From assembly GCF_902706285.1 (NCBI RefSeq), contig NZ_CACSKD010000006.1:237290-301289 (forward strand): a DNA stretch of 64,000 nt. Direction: 5' to 3'. How positions within the stretch are numbered: the first letter of the stretch is position 1; every line of letters begins with the position of its first letter. The notes under the pieces are model-generated. The model made no database searches and was not told where the DNA came from. It was given only the letters and a program-made list of their open reading frames with translations. Shown piece after piece: positions 57,192 through 64,000 of this stretch. The translations under genes and the position numbers were made by a program. The DNA comes from Rhizobium sp. 18055. GTDB lineage: Bacteria; Pseudomonadota; Alphaproteobacteria; Rhizobiales; Rhizobiaceae.

Positions 57192-58430
57192 ATGTCCGTC
57201 ATGGATGCGATGACTGTTCTCAAGCCTGCCGGCGCTCCTCAGCCGATGCGTGGCGAAGCCTTGCCGAAGCCGACGCTGATCGGCCTGACGCGCGAAGAGA
57301 TGGGCGCGGCACTGCGCGAAAAGGGCGTGGCGGAGAAGCAGATCAAGATGCGCGTCGCCCAGTTGTGGAACTGGATCTACGTGCGCGGCGTCTCCGATTT
57401 CGATCACATGGCCAACATCTCCAAGGACATGCGCGAAACGCTGAAGCAGCATTTCACCATTGGGCGTCCTGAGATCGTCGACGAGCAGGTCTCCAACGAC
57501 GGCACCCGCAAGTGGCTGATGCGCTTTCCGGCCCGTGGTGCCGGTCGTCCCGTCGAGATCGAGACCGTCTATATTCCCGAAGAGGGCCGGGGGACGCTCT
57601 GCATCTCCAGCCAGGTCGGCTGCACGCTTACCTGTTCCTTCTGTCACACCGGCACACAGCGCCTGGTGCGCAACCTGACGGCCGAGGAAATCCTCTCGCA
57701 GCTGCTTTTGGCGCGCGACCGGCTCGGTGACTTCCCGGATCGCGAAGCGCCGCAGGGCACGGTGATGCCGGCCGAAGGCCGCAAGGTCAGCAACATCGTG
57801 ATGATGGGCATGGGCGAGCCGCTCTACAATTTCGATGCGGTGAAGACAGCGCTGCTGATCGCCACCGACGGCGACGGGCTGTCCCTGTCGAAGCGCCGCG
57901 TGACGTTGTCGACCTCGGGCGTGGTGCCTGAGATCTTCCGCACCGGCGACGAGATCGGCGTGATGCTGGCAATCTCGCTGCATGCCGTGCGCGATGACCT
58001 GCGCGATATCCTGGTGCCGATCAACAAGAAGTATCCGCTGAAGGAACTGATCGAGGCCTGCCGGACCTATCCGGGCCTGTCGAACGCGCGCCGCATCACC
58101 TTCGAATATGTGATGCTGAAGGACGTCAACGACAGCCTCGAGGACGCCAAGGGGCTGATCAAGCTGTTGAAGGGCGTGCCGGCGAAGATCAACCTGATCC
58201 CGTTCAATCCGTGGCCCGGCACCAACTACCAGTGTTCGGAGTGGGCGCAGATCGAGAAGTTCGCCGATTTCATCAATGCCGCCGGCTATGCCTCGCCGAT
58301 CCGCACACCACGCGGCCGCGACATCCTCGCCGCTTGCGGCCAGCTGAAGTCGGAATCGGAGCGGATGCGCAAGACCGAGCGCATGGCCTTCGAGGCGATG
58401 ATGATCGCCAACCACGGCGCCGACGATTGA
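57192..58430 (+). CDS. rlmN: 23S rRNA/tRNA adenine-C2-methyltransferase
   Basis: 412 residues. Radical SAM cysteines in TCSFCHTG, preceded by [11 protein letters not shown]; the methyl-carrying Cys lies in [18 protein letters not shown] and STSGVVPEI are conserved. Methylates A2503 of 23S rRNA and A37 of some tRNAs. ATG at 57192 (MSVMDAMTV). The stop overlaps the next start (TGATG). Confidence 0.96.
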   Translation: MSVMDAMTVLKPAGAPQPMRGEALPKPTLIGLTREEMGAALREKGVAEKQIKMRVAQLWNWIYVRGVSDFDHMANISKDMRETLKQHFTIGRPEIVDEQVSNDGTRKWLMRFPARGAGRPVEIETVYIPEEGRGTLCISSQVGCTLTCSFCHTGTQRLVRNLTAEEILSQLLLARDRLGDFPDREAPQGTVMPAEGRKVSNIVMMGMGEPLYNFDAVKTALLIATDGDGLSLSKRRVTLSTSGVVPEIFRTGDEIGVMLAISLHAVRDDLRDILVPINKKYPLKELIEACRTYPGLSNARRITFEYVMLKDVNDSLEDAKGLIKLLKGVPAKINLIPFNPWPGTNYQCSEWAQIEKFADFINAAGYASPIRTPRGRDILAACGQLKSESERMRKTERMAFEAMMIANHGADD

Positions 58431-58654
58431 TGAGCGACCTCGTTCGTAACGAACGGACGAAGCTGACGGCGACCTATGTGAATGGTCTCGCCATTGCGGT
58501 GATTGCGGTCGGCGGAATAGCACCGGCCTTCGGTGCCGCAAACGGAATATCGGCGCTGACACCGCCGCTGGTGCTCACGGTTTGCGTTTGTCTTTTCCTG
58601 TCGGCAGCCTTACATTTGCTTGCAAGACGAATCCTGAAAGGATTGCGGCCATGA
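58430..58654 (+). CDS. small two-helix membrane protein after rlmN
   Basis: 74 residues; ATG at 58430 shares a base with the rlmN stop, so it is likely translated by coupling. Hydrophobic stretches at about 19-35 and 48-65 (LTVCVCLFLSAALHLLARR). Its stop overlaps the next gene in an ATGA. No family recognised. Confidence 0.7.
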   Translation: MSDLVRNERTKLTATYVNGLAIAVIAVGGIAPAFGAANGISALTPPLVLTVCVCLFLSAALHLLARRILKGLRP

Positions 58655-58776
58655 CCATGGCTCAGTTTGCGGCTTATATGATCATGCCAGTCGGCGCGTT
58701 GCTGATCGGCTTTTTCATGCTCTACATCACCCGCAAGGACCGGATCGGCAAGGACGAGAAGACCTCGTCGCGCTAA
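58651..58776 (+). CDS. 41-residue membrane protein
   Basis: ATG at 58651 overlaps the previous stop (ATGA). The protein has one membrane segment (AYMIMPVGALLIGFFMLYIT) and a basic/acidic tail (RKDRIGKDEKTSSR). Size, coupling and topology suggest a helper subunit or regulator; no family recognised. Confidence 0.65.
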   Translation: MTMAQFAAYMIMPVGALLIGFFMLYITRKDRIGKDEKTSSR

Positions 58777-58777
58777 A

Positions 58778-59419
58778 CTACCGCGCCTGCGTCAGCAGGA
58801 TTTTCGCAGCAAACACCGAAAACACGCCGGCGAAGGTATAATCCATGCCGCGCAGCACCTTCCTGTTGTTCTGCAGCCAGCCGGCCAGCCGGTCGGAGGC
58901 GAGCACGACGACGGCATTCACTGGCATGCCGATCAGGATGAAGAAAAATCCGAAGAACAGCAGCTTCTGGGTGACGGCAGGATCGCCCGATGTGACGAAC
59001 TGCGGCAGGAAGGTCATGAAGAAGATGATGACCTTCGGATTGAGCAGGTTGACCCAGAAACCCGAGGAAATGTTGGCAAGCGGCGTGGCGATGACCGCAT
59101 CGACCTTCTCGACCGACAGCTTCGAGCCGAAGCGGATCGCCTGGATCGCCAGCCACAGCAGATAGCCGGCGCCACCGGTCTTCAGGATCAGGAAGGCGGT
59201 CGGCGAGGCGGTGATCAGCGCCGAGATGCCGAAGGCAACCAGCATGGTGTGGACGACGATGCCGAGGCTGGTGCCGAGCACCACATAGAGCGCCGGCGTC
59301 TTGCCCTGCGACAGCGCGCGGCTGATTGACAGCGTCATGTCAGGGCCGGGGGTGGCGGCCAGCAGCAGGCTGGCGGCGGAGAAGGCGAGAAGCGTTGGCA
59401 GGCTGGGCAGGAAATCCAT
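58778..59419 (-). CDS. LysE-family amino-acid exporter
   Basis: 213 residues with six membrane segments. ATPGPDMTLSISRALSQG and GFWVNLLNPKVIIFFMTFLP are the LysE/RhtB signatures. ATG at 59419 (MDFLPSLPTLL). Convergent with the tiny membrane gene (gap of 1 base). Substrate unknown. Confidence 0.93.
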   Translation of the reverse strand: MDFLPSLPTLLAFSAASLLLAATPGPDMTLSISRALSQGKTPALYVVLGTSLGIVVHTMLVAFGISALITASPTAFLILKTGGAGYLLWLAIQAIRFGSKLSVEKVDAVIATPLANISSGFWVNLLNPKVIIFFMTFLPQFVTSGDPAVTQKLLFFGFFFILIGMPVNAVVVLASDRLAGWLQNNRKVLRGMDYTFAGVFSVFAAKILLTQAR

Positions 59420-59502
59420 GGCTTGCTCCAAAGACCGGATCTGAAAGCTGCGGCTTTCTTATCCGGCCCTCGGAAAAATACCAATCAAACCTTGTGATGT
59501 GG

Positions 59503-60357
59503 CTATCGCGCCTGGTCGAGATAGGCCTTGAACTCCTCGGCATAATCAGGGTGCCAGCGCGACAGCGGCGGGCGGTTCTCAATGATGTCGCCGATCGCCC
59601 AGGCCATGCGGCGCTCGTCGGTGGGGCGGGCAACGTCGTTGTCGGGGCAGAGAATGTAGAAATCGCCGTTCTCGATGCTTTCGATCATGAAGGCGACGGT
59701 CTGTTCCGCGGTCCAGGCGGCGGCGGGCTTTTCGCCGCCGTAGCCCTTGGAAAGGCCGGTGAAGACGAAACCGGGGATGAGCAGATGAGCGGAGATTTTC
59801 GCGCCTTCGGTATTGCGCAATTCGTGCTGCAGCGCCTCGGTGAAGACCTTCACGCCTGCCTTGGAGAGATTGTAGGCGGGGTTGCCCGGCGGCGTGGTGA
59901 TGCCCTGCTTGGAGCCGGTGTTGATGATCAGACCGGGTTCGCCGTGGGCCAGCATATGCGGGCCGAAGGTGCGGGTGCCGTTGACGACGCCCATCAGGTT
60001 GACGCCGAGGATCGCATCCCAGTCGGCGTCGGCGCTGAAGATCGAGGTCTCGGGGCCGATGCCGGCATTGTTCATCAGCAGATGGACGCGGCCGAAGCGC
60101 TGGATGACGGCGCGCTCAAGCGCTGCAAGCGAGGCCTTGTCCGATACGTCCGTCTCGATCGCCATCACATGCTCTTCGCCCGCGATGGCCTTCAGCTCGT
60201 CGGCAGCCCTGGCCAGCCTGTCGCCGCCGAGATCGGCGATGGCGACGCTCATGCCGGCAGCTGCGAAATGTTTGGCGGCGGCCAGGCCGATGCCGGAGGC
60301 GCCGCCGGTGATGACCGCGACGTTGGATGGCTTGATGATGGTGCTGAGATCGGTCAT
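59503..60357 (-). CDS. short-chain dehydrogenase/reductase
   Basis: 284 residues. Cofactor motif VITGGASGIGLA, NNAGIG, catalytic Ser (NTGSKQG) and YxxxK (YNLSK). Classical SDR; substrate unknown. ATG at 60357 follows AGGAG; the frame reaches 60492 without support. Divergent from the ParD-like gene. Confidence 0.93.
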   Translation of the reverse strand: MTDLSTIIKPSNVAVITGGASGIGLAAAKHFAAAGMSVAIADLGGDRLARAADELKAIAGEEHVMAIETDVSDKASLAALERAVIQRFGRVHLLMNNAGIGPETSIFSADADWDAILGVNLMGVVNGTRTFGPHMLAHGEPGLIINTGSKQGITTPPGNPAYNLSKAGVKVFTEALQHELRNTEGAKISAHLLIPGFVFTGLSKGYGGEKPAAAWTAEQTVAFMIESIENGDFYILCPDNDVARPTDERRMAWAIGDIIENRPPLSRWHPDYAEEFKAYLDQAR

Positions 60358-60435
60358 GGCTGGCTCTCCTGGCGCTTTTGCGGACGCAGCAGATATGGTA
60401 ATCTTGCAAGGCAAGTCAAACAGCCGGAGGCGGTG

Positions 60436-60678
60436 ATGACCAGGTTGGTAGACCTTATGCTCGACGATGATCTGGAAGACTTCGTCAATCAACAGGTTAG
60501 CGATGGCCGCTACGGATCACCTGACGATGTCGTCGATGCAGCTCTCAAGCTGTTGCAGAAGACCAAGGAGATCGAAGCCATCCGGGCGGCGATCATTGAT
60601 GAAGAGGAATCGGGTGAGCCGGACGAGTTCGGTGCCGAGGCCTTCCCCGAACGGATATGTCGCGAGCGTGATCGCTGA
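60436..60678 (+). CDS. ParD-like antitoxin, no ParE partner
   Basis: 80 residues. LDDDLEDFVNQQVSDGRYGS and DDVVDAALKLLQKTKEIEAI form the ribbon-helix-helix and toxin-binding arm of ParD/CC2985 antitoxins. GGAGG precedes the ATG. No ParE gene follows; only about 165 bases separate it from argG. The longer open frame upstream (from 59326) is antisense to the SDR gene. Confidence 0.8.
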   Translation: MTRLVDLMLDDDLEDFVNQQVSDGRYGSPDDVVDAALKLLQKTKEIEAIRAAIIDEEESGEPDEFGAEAFPERICRERDR

Positions 60679-60844
60679 CCGCGCACCCGGAAAAAGTGAT
60701 CGTTTGAACATCGCAAACCATCTCTAACCCGCCGTTTTCTCCGCGCCGTTCCCCTTGCGTCGCGCGCCAATCTCGCTAAAAGTGCCCGCGACACCGGGTT
60801 TTGCGGGTTTGCCGCTGCCCTTTTGCACAACGGACCTCATCATC

Positions 60845-62068
60845 ATGGCATCGCACAAAGACGTAAAGAAAGTCGTCCTCGCCTATTCGGGCGGCCTCGA
60901 CACCTCGATCATCCTGAAGTGGCTGCAGACCGAGCTCGGCGCTGAAGTCGTGACCTTCACGGCCGACCTCGGACAGGGCGAAGAGCTCGAGCCGGCGCGC
61001 AAGAAGGCCGAGATGCTCGGCATCAAGGAAATCTACATCGAGGATGTGCGCGAGGAATTCGTGCGCGATTTCGTCTTCCCGATGTTCCGCGCCAATGCCG
61101 TCTATGAAGGCGTCTACCTGCTTGGCACCTCGATTGCCCGTCCGCTGATCTCCAAGCACCTGATCGAGATCGCCCGCAAGACCGGCGCCGACGCGATTGC
61201 CCATGGTGCGACCGGCAAGGGCAACGACCAGGTTCGTTTCGAACTCTCGGCCTATGCGCTGAACCCCGACATCAAGATCATCGCGCCGTGGCGCGACTGG
61301 GCTTTCAAGTCGCGTACCGATCTTCTGGCATTCGCTGAAGAGCACCAGATCCCGGTTGCCAAGGACAAGAAGGGCGAAGCGCCGTTCTCTGTCGATGCCA
61401 ACCTGCTGCACTCGTCTTCCGAGGGCAAGGTTCTGGAAGATCCGGCCGTCGAGGCACCGGAATACGTGCACATGCGCACGATCTCGCCGGAAGCCGCTCC
61501 CGACAAGGCGACCACGATCAAGGTCGGTTTCCGCAAGGGCGATGCCTGCTCGATCAACGGCGTCGAGATGTCGCCGGCAACGCTGCTGGCAGCACTCAAC
61601 GAATATGGCCGCGACAACGGTATCGGCCGTCTCGACCTCGTCGAAAACCGCTATGTCGGCATGAAGTCGCGCGGCGTCTACGAGACCCCCGGCGGTACGA
61701 TCCTGCTGGCCGCCCACCGCGCGATCGAGAGCATCACGCTCGACCGTGGTGCCGCCCACCTCAAGGACGAGATCATGCCGCGCTACGCCGAGCTGATCTA
61801 TTACGGCTTCTGGTTCTCGCCGGAACGCGAAATGCTGCAGGCGCTGATCGACAAGAGCCAGGAGCATGTCGAGGGCGAAGTGACGCTGAAGCTCTACAAG
61901 GGCAACGTCATGACCATCGGCCGCGAGAGCCCGAAGTCGCTCTATTCCGACAAGCTGGTCACCTTCGAGGACGACCAGGGCGCCTACGACCAGAAGGACG
62001 CGGCCGGCTTCATCAAGCTCAACGCGCTGCGCCTGCGCACGCTCGGCAAGCGCAACCTGACGAAGTAA
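60845..62068 (+). CDS. argG: argininosuccinate synthase
   Basis: 407 residues. ATP loop [25 protein letters not shown], and the C-terminal [14 protein letters not shown] are present. Joins citrulline and aspartate in arginine synthesis. ATG at 60845 ([10 protein letters not shown]); the open frame reaches 60755. A classic terminator follows. Confidence 0.97.
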   Translation: MASHKDVKKVVLAYSGGLDTSIILKWLQTELGAEVVTFTADLGQGEELEPARKKAEMLGIKEIYIEDVREEFVRDFVFPMFRANAVYEGVYLLGTSIARPLISKHLIEIARKTGADAIAHGATGKGNDQVRFELSAYALNPDIKIIAPWRDWAFKSRTDLLAFAEEHQIPVAKDKKGEAPFSVDANLLHSSSEGKVLEDPAVEAPEYVHMRTISPEAAPDKATTIKVGFRKGDACSINGVEMSPATLLAALNEYGRDNGIGRLDLVENRYVGMKSRGVYETPGGTILLAAHRAIESITLDRGAAHLKDEIMPRYAELIYYGFWFSPEREMLQALIDKSQEHVEGEVTLKLYKGNVMTIGRESPKSLYSDKLVTFEDDQGAYDQKDAAGFIKLNALRLRTLGKRNLTK

Positions 62069-62100
62069 GCTGCCTCAGGCAGACGGTTCCTGACGCTATC

Positions 62101-62128
62101 AAGGCCCGCTTCGTGCGGGCCTTTTTTA
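62101..62128 (+). terminator. argG terminator
   Basis: GGCCCGC and GCGGGCC around TTCGT, followed by six T residues. Confidence 0.93.
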
Positions 62129-62194
62129 TGGTTTCTCTCTTCGCGCTGCGGTGGGCATTCGCAGGCGCCGAAGGAGCCAATCCCGTCGAGAAAA

Positions 62195-62470
62195 TGGGAC
62201 CCTCGGCAGATGCTCGGCACAAGACCGAGCATGACGGCGTGAATGTCGAAACGTAGGTTAACCTATTGAATTAAAGCGGTTTATTCTCTCTCGGTGTCAT
62301 CCTTTGGCTCGTCCCGAGGAAGACGCTGTGGGGAGGTGTGCCGGCCTTTTCACTGGTTGTTCAATGCGGGCAGTAAAGCCTCGTTTGGCCGTTGACCTGT
62401 CCCCTTGCTTGACGTCTTCCCCGGGCTTGTCCCGAGGACCTAATCACGTCGAGCAAATCGCAACGTTGCA
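62195..62470. repeat. degraded RIME-like elements between argG and the exporter
   Basis: Arms at 62211-62236 (TGCTCGGCACAAGACCGAGC) and about 62296-62325 (CTCGTCCCGAGGAAGACG) are a decayed pair; 62413-62441 holds a further single arm (CCGGGCTTGTCCCGAGGACC). The intergenic stretch 62129-62493 contains no supported gene. Confidence 0.7.
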
Positions 62471-62493
62471 GATCTGTGCGGCGTCCGAAATCC

Positions 62494-63714
62494 CTATTCG
62501 CCCAACCTCGAATGCACGATCGTCTCCGCCCGGCGCGAGGCCCGCAGGAACCAGAGGTAGCTGAGGATGCCGATCAGCGCCATGAAGGGGATGACGGTGC
62601 CGAAGGCGGTCAGCGGCTGGCCGATCAGCGAGGCCGCGACGCCGCCGGCAAAGCCGCCGCCCATCTGGATGAAACCCATCATCGCCGAGGCCGATCCGGC
62701 GATGTGCGGGAAGGGGTAGAGGCCTGATGTGGTCATGTGCGGCGTCAGGAAGGCCAGGCCGAAGGCGAGGAAGGCGACCGGGCCCATGATCGAGAGATAG
62801 CCGGGCGTGATCAACTGCACCGAGAGCGCGATCATGATGCCGGACAGGCCCAGCAATGCCAGCCCGACGCGCACCGAACCGTCGCCGCCAAGGCGGGCGG
62901 CGGTGTAGCGCAGGCAGACGGAGCCGAGGAAATAGGAGCCTGATTGCATCAGCATGCCGAGCCCGAAGGCGGTGGGTGACAGGCCGACGACCTTGATCAG
63001 GATGAAGGGTAGCAGCGTCGCCTGCGCATAGAGCGCGCCGATCGAGCCGCCGAGCACCAGCGAGGCCGAGACGAAGCGGGGTTCGCGGGCAAGCTCGGCA
63101 TAGGCTGCGAGCAGCGGTCCGGGCAGGGCGCGGCGGCGATCGGGGATGCTGGTCTCGCGCATGAAGACCAGCACCGAGAGACAGATAAGGAGGCCGAAGC
63201 CGATCAGCAGGAAGAACACCGATTGCCAGCCGAAAGCGGCGAGTGCCAGTCCGCCGATGGTTGGCGCAATCGCCGGGCCGATGGCGATCATGATGCCGAT
63301 CAGGTTCATGATCCGCGATGCCTCGGTGCCGGTAAACTGGTCGCGGACGATGGCGCGCGCCACGGTGATGCCGACCGAGGCGCCGATGCCCTGAACCAGC
63401 CGGCCGGCGAGCAGCCAGGCGATATCGGGCGCGAAGGCGGCGAGCAGGCTGCCGATCATGTAGATGCCGACGAAGAGCAGCGTTGCCGCGCGCCGGCCGA
63501 ACGCATCCGACAGCGGGCCGGCGGCCAGCTGAGCGACGGAGAAGCCGGCGAAATAGAGCGACAGCGTCATCTTGATCGCCGAATCCGTGGTCCCGAAAGC
63601 CGTGACCAGCTCCGGCATGGCCGGCGTGTAGATCGACATCGAGATCGGGCCGATGGTGGCCAGCAGCGCGCCGAGGATGCTGGTTCGCCGTTCGCTCATC
63701 CTGAATGGGGGCAT
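62494..63714 (-). CDS. Bcr/CflA-family MFS drug exporter
   Basis: 406 residues with 12 membrane segments. SIYTPAMPELVTAFGTT, LSDAFGRRAATLLFV and GRLVQGIGASVGITVARAIV are Bcr/CflA signatures. Starts at 63714 (MPPFRMSERR), 63699 or 63759 are all possible; 63714 fits homologues best. Substrate not predictable; members export bicyclomycin or chloramphenicol. Confidence 0.9.
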   Translation of the reverse strand: MPPFRMSERRTSILGALLATIGPISMSIYTPAMPELVTAFGTTDSAIKMTLSLYFAGFSVAQLAAGPLSDAFGRRAATLLFVGIYMIGSLLAAFAPDIAWLLAGRLVQGIGASVGITVARAIVRDQFTGTEASRIMNLIGIMIAIGPAIAPTIGGLALAAFGWQSVFFLLIGFGLLICLSVLVFMRETSIPDRRRALPGPLLAAYAELAREPRFVSASLVLGGSIGALYAQATLLPFILIKVVGLSPTAFGLGMLMQSGSYFLGSVCLRYTAARLGGDGSVRVGLALLGLSGIMIALSVQLITPGYLSIMGPVAFLAFGLAFLTPHMTTSGLYPFPHIAGSASAMMGFIQMGGGFAGGVAASLIGQPLTAFGTVIPFMALIGILSYLWFLRASRRAETIVHSRLGE

Positions 63715-63886
63715 GTGGGGTGACTCGGCTGGGTGGTGGCGGCTGCTGTGGCCGGACATGAAGGGGCTGATGTCTTTTCTGGCCTATGCCGCGTGATCCG
63801 GCAATTCAAAAATGTGATGCGTGGTGCTTGACGCTTGACGGCGTTGCGGCAGCGCATAGTCTTGCGCTTTCACCGGGGGATTCTTG

Positions 63887-64000
63887 ATGACGCAATCGCT
63901 GTTCGCAGGCGCCTTTCTGGCGGCACTTCTCTATGTGCTTATTCCCGGTCCGGCGTTTCTGGCGCTGCTCGGCATCGGGGCGGGGCCTGTCTCTTATACA
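63887..64000 (+). CDS. LysE-family transporter, N-terminal part
   Basis: 38 residues before the window ends. MTQSLFAGAFLAALLYVLIP followed by GPAFLALLGIGAG matches the first membrane segment and PGP motif of LysE-type exporters. GGGGGA lies 8 bases ahead of the ATG. The remainder is outside the window. Confidence 0.7.
   Translation, partial: MTQSLFAGAFLAALLYVLIPGPAFLALLGIGAGPVSYT

Noticed and set aside
59326..60435. N-terminal extension of the ParD frame
   Set aside because: Lies antisense to the SDR gene; the real start is the ATG at 60436 with a GGAGG site.

Overview
This window looks like a chromosomal segment of an alphaproteobacterium of the Rhizobiaceae (Rhizobium/Agrobacterium type). 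The evidence is the high GC content, the gene order and the repeat families: the cluster ffh, chorismate mutase, rpsP, rimM, trmD, rplS, followed by dapF, mtaB, ftsY, yciB, then ccmGDCBA and acnA, with RIME-like and short GC-rich palindromic repeats between genes. Family names come from recognising sequences; no database search was possible.

Layout. 1-930: 5' part of a glycoamylase-like gene and tRNA-Gly(GCC). 1-5.9 kb: ProXp-type editing protein, thioredoxin/TPR protein, Lon-N-like protein, Trm112-like protein, a UbiH/F-type hydroxylase and tesB. 6.0-8.0 kb: glnK-amtB behind a readable nitrogen-control promoter (sigma-54 box, possible IHF and NtrC sites). 8.1-16.5 kb: ftsK, lolA, xthA, a response regulator/cNMP-binding pair, an L,D-transpeptidase, an aldo/keto reductase and a SixA-type phosphatase. 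16.6-19.9 kb: leuC and an amino-acid ABC permease plus binding protein. 20.2-26.9 kb: SRPBCC and DUF2007-like genes, then the ribosome/SRP cluster. In it, trmD and rplS are separated by about 1 kb of roughly 250-bp tandem modules that each carry a copy of the 3' end of trmD. 26.9-33.8 kb: an MBL hydrolase and the dapF-mtaB-ftsY-yciB-DUF2585 operon. 33.9-40.4 kb: cytochrome c maturation genes, interrupted between ccmA and ccmB by a repeat cluster, then acnA.

40.6-46.6 kb is more variable: DUF1223, DUF2794, GNAT, an Imm8-like orphan immunity gene, small membrane proteins, an HD-domain nucleotidase, and soxR with a divergent promoter. 46.6-64 kb: a Bax-inhibitor family gene with a structured 5' leader (ybhL motif), the tesA/ybbA-ybbP locus, thpR, a low-molecular-weight phosphatase, phhB, a Tet(M/O)-like ribosomal protection GTPase, an orphan ECF sigma factor, an IalB-like protein, rlmN with two tiny membrane proteins, LysE, SDR, an orphan ParD, argG, a Bcr/CflA exporter and the start of another LysE-family gene.

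Most genes are core housekeeping: translation, protein targeting, division, nitrogen assimilation and the TCA cycle. The unusual content lies in repeats and regulation: the amplified trmD tail, a palindromic repeat translated in frame inside FtsY, a 36-bp perfect inverted repeat in the ccm operon, the SoxR-controlled divergent gene, a terminator-tailed RNA candidate upstream of ffh, and orphan immunity/antitoxin genes. No CRISPR array, prophage or insertion sequence was seen.
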